A program made the position numbers and the translations under genes. The notes beneath the pieces were generated by a model. It searched no databases, had not been told where the DNA came from, and saw only the letters and a list, made by a program, of their open reading frames with translations. From the NCBI GenBank assembly GCA_037974335.1, contig CM075760.1, forward strand, positions 12,191,791 to 12,255,790: a DNA stretch of 64,000 nucleotides, written 5' to 3'. The DNA is from Prionace glauca (lineage: Eukaryota; Chordata; Chondrichthyes; Carcharhiniformes; Carcharhinidae). The stretch's first letter is position 1, and each line of letters opens with the position of its first letter. Positions 55,921 to 64,000 of this stretch are shown piece by piece.

Positions 55921-56022
55921 GTGTGAAAGTTCAGGGAAAAGTGGCCCTTTGAGTTTGTGTCTTACACCAGATGAAAGGTTGTGGGTATGGAGCAAGCATT
56001 TCGATATTTGTTACTGCAATGA

Positions 56023-56800
56023 TTTGATTTATTGTCACATGTATTAGCATACAGTGAAAAGCATTGTTTCTTGCTCATGATACAGACAAAGCATTCTGTT
56101 TATGGAGAAAGAAACAAGAAGGTGCAGAATGTAGTGTTTAAGTCGTAGCTCGGGTGGAAAGATCAACATAATGCAAGGTAGGTCCATTCAAAAGTCTGAT
56201 GACAGAAGAGAAGAAGCTGTTTTTGAGTCAGTCAGCACATGGCCTCAGACTTTTATATCTTTTTACCAATGGAAGAAGGTGGAAGAGAGAATGTCCGAGA
56301 TGCGTGGGGTCCTTAATTATGCTGGCTACTTTGCCAAGGCAGCGGAAGTGTACACAGAGTCAACGGATGTGAGACTGGTTTGAGTGATGGACTGGTCTTC
56401 ATTTACAACGTAAAAAGTCTGACAACACCAGGTTTTAGTCCAACCGATTTATTTGATAATATTCTCACAAGCAAGCAAGCTTTCGAGGGGGCTGAGAGGC
56501 AGCCCCCTCGAAAGCTTGCTTGCTTGTGAGAATATTATCAAATAAATTGGTTGGACTAAAACCTGGTGTTGTCAGACTTTTTACTGTGTTTACGCCAGTC
56601 CAACGCCGGCATACCCACATCATGACTTCATTTACAACCCTTTGTAGTTTCTGGCAGACGGGTTAAGACACGTCGGGGAAAAGGTTCATATTGTCAGTAT
56701 TACGAACAACACAGGAAAGCCAGGGCCTGAGAGAGAGAGAGAGAGCCACCTCAGACAAGTTGATATTTCAGGGTTAAATTACATTTGCCACTGTTCTGCC
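56023..56800 (+). mobile_element. Dispersed repeat (TTGTCACATGTATTAG family), interrupted
   Basis: GATTTATTGTCACATGTATT, AAAGCATTGTTTCTTGCTC and CATTCAAAAGTCTGATGACA match 60055-60425. It is split at 56397-56638 by the hairpin element with duplicated TTCATTTACAAC, then resumes with CCTTTGTAGTTTCTGGCAGA; the right end is unclear. Confidence 0.75.
56410..56625 (+). mobile_element. Hairpin SINE-like insertion
   Basis: 85-base arms (56410-56494 and 56500-56584) are inverted copies with one mismatch by my reading and a 5-base loop (AGAGG). A 3' part follows with CAGTCCAACGCCGGCATACC. A 13-base direct repeat CTTCATTTACAAC flanks it (56397-56409, 56626-56638). Target duplications of this size fit LINE-type insertion rather than the short fixed duplications of most cut-and-paste transposons. 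Confidence 0.85.
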
Positions 56801-56928
56801 CATCTAACCAGACAGTCATATTGTCCTGTAATCTAAGGCCTCCTCGCTATTTACCACAACACCAATTTTTGGACCATCAGCAAACTCACTGATCGAACCC
56901 CCACATTCATGTCCACAGGAAGCTCCGC
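56801..56928 (-). mobile_element. LINE RT fragment
   Basis: Reverse of ...DGPKIGVVVNSEEALDYRT-type sequence: TCCTGTAATCTAAGGCCTCC and CCATCAGCAAACTCACTGAT match 21590-21655. Confidence 0.65.
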
Positions 56929-56929
56929 G

Positions 56930-57290
56930 CAGTCATTGATACAAGGCCCGGACTCTGATTGGCTGGAGGACCAGCGCCCATCTGGTCCTCCATACGTTGC
57001 CATTGGTCAATCTCCCGCATGCGGACAATGAGGGGGCGGAACCTGACCCCACATGGGGGTGGGCGGGGCTTTGACCGCGAGCCGCGCTGAGCTGGTGTCC
57101 AATCCGCAGTGTTTTGCCTCTGTAAGCAGTGATATTGCTGCCAATGGGATACTGTGTGCTGGGAACGCCCCTCTGAGTCACTGCGACGGCACAATGGAGC
57201 CCTGCCTGAAGCAGCCAATTGCAATCACTCTGCTCCGCGGTGACGTCTCCGGGTTCAGGCGCACAGACCCGGGAGCCCCGCCCCCACCCA
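56930..57290. promoter_or_regulatory. CCAAT/GC-box promoter-like region
   Basis: ATTGG (CCAAT on the minus strand) at 56958-56962 and 57002-57006, CCAAT at 57099-57103, 57141-57145 and 57215-57219, GC box GGGCGGGGC at 57061-57069 and a CRE-like TGACGTCT near 57241. CpG-rich compared with its flanks, no TATA. It stands between two zinc-finger genes that point away from it, so it may be a bidirectional promoter. CCAAT boxes face left on one side and right on the other. Confidence 0.6.
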
Positions 57291-57292
57291 TT

Positions 57293-57645
57293 TGGGCGAC
57301 ACGGTAGCACAGTGGTTCGCACTGCTGCTTAACAGCTCCAGGGTCCTGGGTTCGATTCCCGGCTCGGGTCACTGCCTGTGTGGAGTTTGCACATTCTCTT
57401 CGTGTCTGCGTGGGTTTTCTCCGGGTGCTCCGGTTTCCTCCCACAGTCCAAAGATGTGCGGGTTAGGTTCATTGGCTATGCTAAAATTGCCCCTTAGTGT
57501 CCTGGGATGTGTAGGTTAGAGGGATTAGCAGGTAAATGTGTAGGGATATGGGGATAGGGTCTGGGTGGGATTGTGTTCGGTGCAGACTCGATGGGCCGAA
57601 GGGCCTGTTTCTGCACTGTAGGGTTCTATCTATCATTGTTCCCCC
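57293..57645 (+). mobile_element. tRNA-derived SINE, nearly complete
   Basis: Box A GGTAGCACAGTGGTTCGCAC, box B GGGTTCGATTCCC, body GGTTTTCTCCGGGTGCTCCG, tail CGATGGGCCGAAGGGCCTGT and GTAGGGTTCTATCTATC. The best-preserved SINE of this family in the window, inserted at the edge of the promoter-like region. Confidence 0.92.
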
Positions 57646-57949
57646 AGTCTGTACATTCCACACATTGTCAGTCCAGTCAGATAGACAGATATCTGTCTGG
57701 CAGCCTGCATGGAGACTTTCAGCTCTCTGTGTCCAGGACATGGATCTGTCAATCAGCTTAAATCAGTAGCTTCAGAAGAATTGGGAGGGTGAATATCAGA
57801 TACCGCAGTGTGAGAATGGAGGGAGAGTGTGGGATGGAGATTTAAGCTTTTGGGGAATGAGGAAAGAATGTTCTATAGAAACTAGAATAGTCTGTTCTGA
57901 ATTTCGGTTATGTAGTAACACTGATGGTTATTGTAATATTTTTTTACAG
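57646..57949 (+). other. Intron of the rightward zinc-finger gene
   Basis: Unassigned unique sequence ending in the acceptor TATTTTTTTACAG at 57949. Confidence 0.45.
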
Positions 57950-58785
57950 GATATCAGGAGAGGACTTACAGACAGAAATCTCAAACCAAACATCACATCA
58001 ATATCTGATATCTTCACCCAATTCATCTTGACCTCAATATCATCGGCCCTTCAATCGAAAAGGAGAAATCTTTTTCTGTTCTCTCTGCTTCAGATGTTTT
58101 TTAGCAAAAATATGACTGAGTGAGAGTGTTCTAGTGCACTGACTGGAAAGTGCTTTAACAGTGACACAGCCTGAAAATACATCACAGCATTCACAGCTAG
58201 CAGAGACGGTACCCGTGTTCTGAGTGAGATTTAACTGATTGTTTAACCTGGAGAGTCACAAGGACCCACACCATGGGGAAACTGTGGAAATGTGGGGACT
58301 ATGGGAAGTGATACAGTTTCCCATCTCAGCTGGAGATTCACCAATGCAGTCACACTGGGGAGAGACCGTTCACCTGCTCTGTGTGTGGGAAAGGATTCAT
58401 TCAGTTTTTTCATTTGCAGAGCCACCAGCGAGTTCACACTGGGGAGAGGCCATTCACTTGCTGTCTGTGTGGGAAGGTTTTCAGTCAGTTGCCCTACTCG
58501 CAGAGGTACAATGTCACTCACATCCAGGAGAGACCCTGTAAATGCTTCGACTGTGGGAGTGACTTCAAAAGCTCTCAGCTAATGATGTCCCACCAGCGCA
58601 TTCACACTGAGGAGAGACCGTTCAGCTGCTCTCATTGCACAAAGAGATTCAGATCATCATCTGACCTGCAGACGCACCAGTGAGTTCACACTGGGGAGAG
58701 AGCGTTCACCTGCACCATGTGTGGGAAGGGATTCCCTCAGTCATCCCAACTGCAGAAACACCAGTGAGTTCACAGTCATAGTACA
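57950..58785 (+). pseudogene. C2H2 zinc-finger gene, broken
   Basis: An exon from about 57950 mirrors the leftward gene: CAAACCAAACATCACATCAA, then ACACCATGGGGAAACTG. From ATG 58273 the frame reads MGKLWKCGDYGK then TGA at 58309-58311. After this, fingers continue in the same frame: FTCSVCGKGFIQFFHLQSHQ, FTCCLCGKVFSQLPYSQRYN (second His lost), CKCFDCGSDFKSSQLMMSHQ, FSCSHCTKRFRSSSDLQTHQ. A TGA follows where relatives have the CGA/CGG arginine of HQR (58681-58683), and another at the end of the next finger. First-finger Cys is also changed (DYGK for DCGK). Six finger relics in all. Most likely a pseudogene. Confidence 0.82.
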
Positions 58786-59275
58786 GAAAGGGCCTTTCAG
58801 CCCATCAAGTCTGCACTGACAAAACTATATTTGCACTAATTCATCTTCCAGCATTTGGCTGATAGAGTTTGAACTGTCAAAATATTAAAGTGCTCATCTA
58901 TGTGCTTTTAAAAGGTTGTGAGGTTTCCTGTCTCTACTACCCTCCCAGTCAGTGATTACAGACTCCCACCACCCTCTGGGTGAAAACATTTTTCTTCAAA
59001 TGCCCCAAAACCTCCTGTCCCTCACCTTAAAATGATGCCATTTCATTATTAACCCTTCCAATAAGGGGAACAGCTGCTTCCTATTCACCCTGTTCATACC
59101 CCTCATAATCTTATACACCTCAATCATGTCCCCCCTCAGCCTTCTCTGCTCTAAAGAAGACAATCCAAGCCTATCAAGTCTCTCCTCATAGCTCAGCTAC
59201 TCCATCCCAGGCAACATCTCGGTGAACCTCCTCTGAACTCCCTCCAACGCAATCACATCCTTACTACAGTGAGAG
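58786..59275 (-). mobile_element. CR1-like LINE 3' end
   Basis: TAGTACAGAAAGGGCCTTTC and CCATCAAGTCTGCACTGAC at the outer end, then the reverse of RT C-terminal coding (CCTCTGGGTGAAAACATTTT, CATCCCAGGCAACATCTCGG). One copy, moderately decayed. Confidence 0.82.
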
Positions 59276-59299
59276 AATCAGTACGAGTGCAAACTGGGA

Positions 59300-59397
59300 T
59301 CAAATTGATCTTATTGAATGGCGGGGCAGGCTCGAAGGGCCAGATGGCCTACTCCTGCTCCTATTTCTTATGTTCTTATGTTCTTATGTTCTTAAAC
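59300..59397 (+). mobile_element. Young LINE 3' tip
   Basis: TGATCTTATTGAATGGCGGG through repeated TTATGTTC: only the last ~95 bases of the 49318-type LINE. The tail has three TTCTTATG-like units. Confidence 0.9.
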
Positions 59398-59691
59398 AGG
59401 GCTGCATCTTCGCGCCAACCTTCATCCCAACCTTCCCTGCAGCAACACTCCACCCCAGCACCATGAAGCTCCCCACTGGAGTCGAGCTTTGTCATAATGC
59501 ATCATTGAGTGAGAAATGAAGGCTGCTCAGGAGCACACTTAAAAGCTGTTGTGACAGTGGAGCTGTTTGAGAGACATCCAAACCATGAAAATATAAGTGG
59601 GAAGCTTTCAATGTCCGACCCCCTCAGGCCAGAACCAAGACCAGCCCAATCTCAGTCATCGGGCTACAGTATGCAGACTCTCAGGGGGATG
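59398..59691. other. Unassigned
   Basis: No feature recognised. Confidence 0.4.
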
Positions 59692-60048
59692 GGGGGGAGG
59701 TGATGGCCTGGTGGGTATTATCACTAGACTATTAATCCAGAAACTCAGCTAATGTTCTGGAGACACGGGTTCGAATCCCACCACGGCAGAGGGTGGAATT
59801 TGAATTCAATAATAATTGAATAACCTGCTGATGATCATGAAAACGTTGTCGATTGTCGGAAAAACCCATCAGATTCACTAATGTCCTTTAGGGAAGGAAA
59901 TCTGCTGTCCTTCCCTGGTCTGGCCTACATGTGACTCCAGAGCCACAGTGATGTGGTTAACTCTCAAATGCCCTCAGGCAACTAGGGGTGGGCAATAAAT
60001 GCTGGCCAGCCAGCGATGCCCATGTCCCACAACTGAATTTTAAAAATG
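59692..60048 (+). mobile_element. tRNA-derived SINE, second family
   Basis: GATGGCCTGGTGGGTATTAT (box A side), box B GGGTTCGAATCCCACC, GATTGTCGGAAAAACCCATC, GGGCAATAAATGCTGGCCAG. Full-length partner of 20938-21262. Confidence 0.9.
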
Positions 60049-60054
60049 CCTATT

Positions 60055-60428
60055 TGGTTTGATTTATTATTGTCACATGTATTAGTTTACAGTGGAAAGT
60101 ATTGTTTCTTACGCTACACAGACAGAGCATACTGTACAAAGGGAAGGAAAGGAGAGAATGCAGAATGTTACAGAGGTGTATGTGTTAGGTCAACTCAAAA
60201 GTCTGATGGCAGCATGCAAGAAGTTGTTTTTGAGTCGGTTGGTATATGTCCTCAGACTTTTGTATCTTTTTCTCGACGGAAGAAGGTGGAACAGAGAATG
60301 TCCGGGGTGCGTGGGATCATTAATTATGGTGGCTGCTTTTCCGAGGCAGTGGGAAGTGTAGACAGTGTCAATGAGTGGGAAGCTGGTTTGAGGGAGGGAT
60401 TGGGCTCCGTTCACGATCTCAGTGTGTC
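60055..60428 (+). mobile_element. Dispersed repeat (TTGTCACATGTATTAG family)
   Basis: Uninterrupted relative of 56023-56800: TTATTGTCACATGTATTAG, AAAGTCTGATGGCAGCATGC, TTTTGAGTCGGTTGGTATAT and GGTGCGTGGGATCATTAATT. Frames of 134 and 89 codons here belong to the repeat. Confidence 0.8.
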
Positions 60429-60459
60429 TGTGTGCACACTCAGTGGTTGATATAGGGAG

Positions 60460-60535
60460 TTTTCAAAGTAACTTGATTGTAGCATTAATGCAAGCCTATT
60501 TGTGACACCAATAAACAAGCTTTAACTTATCTACA
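60460..60535 (+). mobile_element. SINE/LINE 3' tail
   Basis: TTGTAGCATTAATGCAAGCC and TGACACCAATAAACAAGCTT match the tail of the SINE at 23355-23622. Only the tail is present. Confidence 0.72.
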
Positions 60536-61132
60536 AACTATCGTTGATGCGTCCACTGAGGCATGTGAGAGAATGGGCCTCAGACTAAACATCCGGGAAA
60601 CAAAGGCTCTCTCCCAGCCCACTCCTCCTCTCCCTCCCGACCATCAAAATCCACGGTGAGCCCTTGGACAATGTGGATCATTTCCCACACCTTGGGAGCC
60701 TCCTGTCAGCATGGGCAGACATCGGCGATGAAATCCAGCAGTGACTCCAATGCGCCAGTGCAGGCTTCGGGTGCATGAGGAACAGAGTGTTCAAAGTCCG
60801 AAACCTCAAATCCAGCACCAAGCTCATGGTCTACAGAGCAGCTGTGGTCCCCGCCCTCCTGTATCCATCAGAAACATAGACAGTGAACAGCAGACACCTC
60901 AAATCCCTGGAGAGATGTCACCAAAGTTTCCTCCACAAAATCCTGCAAATCCACTGGCAAGATAGGTGTCCCAAAGTGAGTGTCCTCTCCTGGGCCAATA
61001 TCCCCAGTAGTGAGGCACTGGTCAGACTAGACCAGCTGTGTTGGGCAGGACACATTATCCTCAAGCCCCACACAACACTCTTGAAACAAGTGCTGTACTC
61101 CAAGCTCCACAATGGAAAGCTGTTGGGAGAAA
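60536..61132 (+). mobile_element. LINE of another clade, RT C-terminal part
   Basis: Plus-strand fragments in shifting frames: GLRLNIRETKALSQP, VFKVRNLKSSTKLMVYRAAV, VPALLYPSET-stop-TVN, CHQSFLHKILQIHWQDRCPK and LVRLDQLCWAGHIILKPHTT. YxSExW, W-Q-D-R and Q-L-R-W-A-G-H motifs are those of a non-CR1 LINE RT/C-terminal region; I cannot fix the clade. Broken by several stops and shifts. Confidence 0.75.
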
Positions 61133-62660
61133 ATTCTGAATCAGTTTGAAAAATTTAAAACCATTACGCATTTCAGACGCTACCAGCATTGAGTTAAATG
61201 ACTTAGAAGCTAACAAGGGAACAATCAACAGATGCAAATGCAGTAAGAGATTTAAATAAGTAATTCTGATTTACTTGTAATTCTGATTTAAACATGAATT
61301 TTCCAATTTTAAAATGGATGTTAGCTGTATTTTTTAAAAGCAATTGTAACCTTCAGCCAAAGGCAGGCTGCTGCAAGGCATGATGGTACAGAGACACTTA
61401 CAGACAGGCGACATTCTTCAGAAGAATGAAGCCACAGAATTTGCCAACATTTGCCAGTGAAGTTTCTAACAGAAAGGTTTTCAAGGCAGCTTCATGAATA
61501 GGATCCATTCACACTGTCCACATCAGACACTGCCTTCTCAGACATGAACATTTACATTTGTCTGGTTGGTCAGTGGCAGAGTAAAAGACGATGGGAACAG
61601 TAACTTGGATCTTTATAGCTAAGCGTCTGGGGTTGCTAAGCAATAGGGGAAGTGGAGTCAGCAATAGGGGGAGGAAGTGTCCGGATTCTATGGACAAATT
61701 AAACCCCATTGTGTCAGAGGATAAAATGCAATTGGCTAAAGTATATGACATGTAATTAACGATTTTTTGTGTTAAGAATGATTGGTTCACACCTAATGAA
61801 AGGCAGGAGAATTTGACATGAAGGATGTATAATTGATCTATCCAAAGCATTTTATTTCAGAGTTATTGCAGAGATCAGGATGCTTCTCTTCGAGAGAGGT
61901 ATTACACTGTCAGATAATGTTTCCCTTCAATCGTTGGTCAAATAAAAGATAAGTCTTTGAACTGGTACACTGGCTTTCGTGAGTCTTTGTATTGTCTGAA
62001 GGTTTTGGCAATACCTGCTCTCCAGTGGTAATGTACCCAGTGTGTTGGGGGCAATGAACTCAGAAGAATCATTCAACACTCAAGCCTGATTCAATCAACA
62101 AACAGTTTATTGAGTTACCATTACCACCTGTAAAATTTTTGTTCTTTATCTGGGTTTGAGGTGACAACGAGAGAATTCTCACAGTTATTCTCCAGGCTAC
62201 ATGTAAAATTTCCAGATTTAACTGGTTTGAAGAAATCCACAATTATAAACTAAAATAGACACGAGTTTCCGAGTGATTTAAAAACAAATCAACTGACTGC
62301 TGAAAGGGTTAACTTTTCTACAGATCCTAAAGGAGTGGGGAGTGAGCAGAAAAACTTTCACATAATTATGGCACTTTACATGTGCCATAAAAAAAGTTTT
62401 AAAAACTTTTATAACAAAACAAACTTGATTTTAAACTTCATCTATTCATTTTTTTGTTACATTCCTCAACCCAATTATTGTAATTTGATCAGTTATGGTT
62501 AGGGATGGTAACTTCTGTGCTTTATAAACTCATTCACTCATTTTGTTAATTCTAGATGGGCTCGGAGAATCAGAAGCCAGACTTCTTCACTCTTATCCTT
62601 ATTTTCCTCTCCCACCACTCCCTCTGTTTTGGGGGAGGATCGAGGGGATTCCAAATCTCA
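61133..62660. other. Unassigned, A/T-rich
   Basis: Contains AATAAAAGAT near 61942 but no recognised exon or RT. Frames up to 113 codons show no domain. An unknown repeat cannot be excluded. Confidence 0.4.
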
Positions 62661-62665
62661 TTTTA

Positions 62666-62830
62666 TCATAAAAATGAAATACTGCAGATGCTGGAATCTG
62701 AAACAAAAGCACAAAACGCTGGAAAATCTCAGCAGGTCTGACAGCATCTGTGGAGAAAGAACAGAGTCAATGTCTCGAGTCTGGATGACCCTTTATCAGA
62801 GCTCTTATGAAGTGTCATCCAGACTCGAAA
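62666..62830 (+). mobile_element. Dispersed repeat fragment
   Basis: AATACTGCAGATGCTGGAAT, TCTCAGCAGGTCTGACAGCA and GTGGAGAAAGAACAGAGTCA form a well-known shark repeat end. Reversed relatives are at 30985-31095, 32190-32305 and 51885-51950. Confidence 0.75.
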
Positions 62831-63690
62831 TGGCTCTATTCTCGAACCATTTTATCAATAGGTTTTGTGTTCTTAGTTTCCAAATGGCAGATAAGAGACC
62901 TGTCCGGTACCCACTCGAGCTCTGATTTTTCACTGGCCATGATGGGGTAAGATAATAACGATTCGGATCTACTCTCAGAGGGTCTGCTTTTCAGTCCAGT
63001 GCTACTTGGAGTATACTATCACTTCACTGACTATCGGGTCACAAATCAGTCAGTTTTTATCACAAATTTAGGATAAATTAATTTAAACAATGCCTGAGAA
63101 TGCTTCTTAATTTCTTATCCAACTACCTACCACTGTTTGTTGATTGGTCAGATCCCCCTTTTTACAGATTCGGGTATCTCAGCTGCTGAACACCAGCCGG
63201 TCCTGGGATAAGTTTAATTCCAACTCATTCCCAGTAAATATTCTCACCAGGTCCGCTGTCAGGGCCCTGCTAAGCAGCTTTAATGGTCGGTAATTGCAGA
63301 AACTGAGCAGTCACAGGAATGTGGTCAAGACAGTTCAGTCCCATAATGCCCCACATTCAATCTGCACTCCTTCTATTATAACAGAATATGTGTCTGTCTG
63401 TAGCTGCCTCGGCCACGGTCAACCCCAACACTGCCTTCCTGAACTGCTACAATGCCTGTAAATACAACCACGGTGCTGTTAGGGAGTGATTTCCAGCTCC
63501 ACATTCCAGATTTTCACTCACTGGAGGTGGTTAACAGATCGATATATTCCATTCAACCACACCCAAGCTGAGTTATCCCAATTTCATTATTGTCCAGACT
63601 AATATATTCACAATATCTTTAAAACAGAAATTAAACATTCCCATTTGATTTCAGGTATTAACATATTCTGTTAGTTTGTTCTTTATTGTC
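62831..63690. other. Unassigned
   Basis: A short inverse echo of the preceding repeat (GTGTCATCCAGACTCGAAAT) is at 62813-62832. Nothing else recognised. Confidence 0.4.
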
Positions 63691-64000
63691 AATGTCAGGC
63701 TGGGGTTGTTCCCCTTGGAGCAAAGGAGGTTGAGGGGAGATTTGATAGAGGTGGGCAAGATTCCGACAGATTGAGATAAGGTGGACAAAGAAAAGTTGTT
63801 TCCATTTGCTGATAGGACAAGGATGAGGGGGATACAGATTTAAGGTTTTGAGTCAGAGATGCAGGGGGAGGAATGTGAGGAACAATATTTTGCTGCAGCG
63901 AATGGTATTGACTTGGAACCCGCTCCCTACGAGGGTGGAGGAAGTGGAAACAATCAATTACAAAGGAAATTGGATGAGGATTTGGGGGGTTTCAAACAGA
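63691..64000 (+). mobile_element. LINE 3' part, runs off the edge
   Basis: GGGGTTGTTCCCCTTGGAGC, GGTTGAGGGGAGATTTGATA and AGGAGGAATGTGAGGAACA-like words are the start of a CR1-type 3' coding end; cut by the window end. Confidence 0.75.

Noticed and set aside
61133-62660. Possible retroelement end around AATAAAAGAT at 61942
   Set aside because: No paired repeat, primer site or coding remnant seen, so no element is called.

Overview
The window looks like nuclear DNA of a cartilaginous fish, most likely a shark. This is inferred from repeat families I recognise: CR1-like LINE 3' ends, tRNA-headed SINEs and their composite tails at very high density, together with vertebrate tRNA genes, a GPR139-type receptor and C2H2 zinc-finger exons. 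Nothing looks bacterial or viral. Most of the sequence is repetitive, and only about 4-5% is convincingly gene.

Layout. 1-10.9 kb: four blocks of one 52-bp minisatellite, split by a CR1-like LINE, GT/CT microsatellites, SINEs and LINE tails. 10.9-15.8 kb: a tandem duplication of about 2.1 kb. Each copy holds a 60-nt phase-1 exon-like segment, and the first copy also has a short terminal exon and a polyadenylation signal, perhaps the cytoplasmic tail of an MHC class I-like gene. 15.8-23.6 kb: SINE/LINE debris around a 3.2-kb pure C/T minisatellite. 23.8-24.8 kb: fourteen 33-bp units, each with a YY1-type CCATCTT core, next to a CpG-rich promoter-like segment (NRF1-, CRE-, YY1- and CCAAT-like sites).

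25.3-32.5 kb: a tRNA gene cluster made by tandem duplication. It holds Gly-GCC x2, a decayed Asn x2, Glu-TTC x2, Val-TAC, Val-CAC and Phe-GAA; a Glu pseudogene lies on the other strand at 33.8 kb. 35.0-36.6 kb: the best protein-coding gene, a two-exon GPR139-like receptor of 330 residues with a TATA box, flanked by directly repeated ~690-bp segments (34.0 and 40.0 kb). 37.1-39.4 kb: an old, decayed LINE. 40.8-48.4 kb: about 90 copies of an 84-bp satellite, with an 18-unit (1512-bp) block duplicated in tandem.

48.4-64 kb: SINEs, LINE tails, an AG-rich microsatellite and two zinc-finger loci arranged head to head. The leftward one (54.1-55.3 kb) is an intact ten-finger exon; the rightward one (58.0-58.8 kb) is broken. 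A CCAAT/GC-box-rich segment at 56.9-57.3 kb lies between them and could serve both. A near-perfect 85-bp inverted repeat with 13-bp target duplications sits inside another dispersed repeat at 56.4 kb.

The genes do not form an operon-like system. What ties the region together is repeated local duplication: tRNA units, tail exons, minisatellites, receptor flanks and zinc-finger exons. The most unusual pieces are the YY1-type array, the hairpin element, the duplicated tail exons and the layered tRNA cluster. All coordinates of repeat edges are by eye and may be off by several bases.
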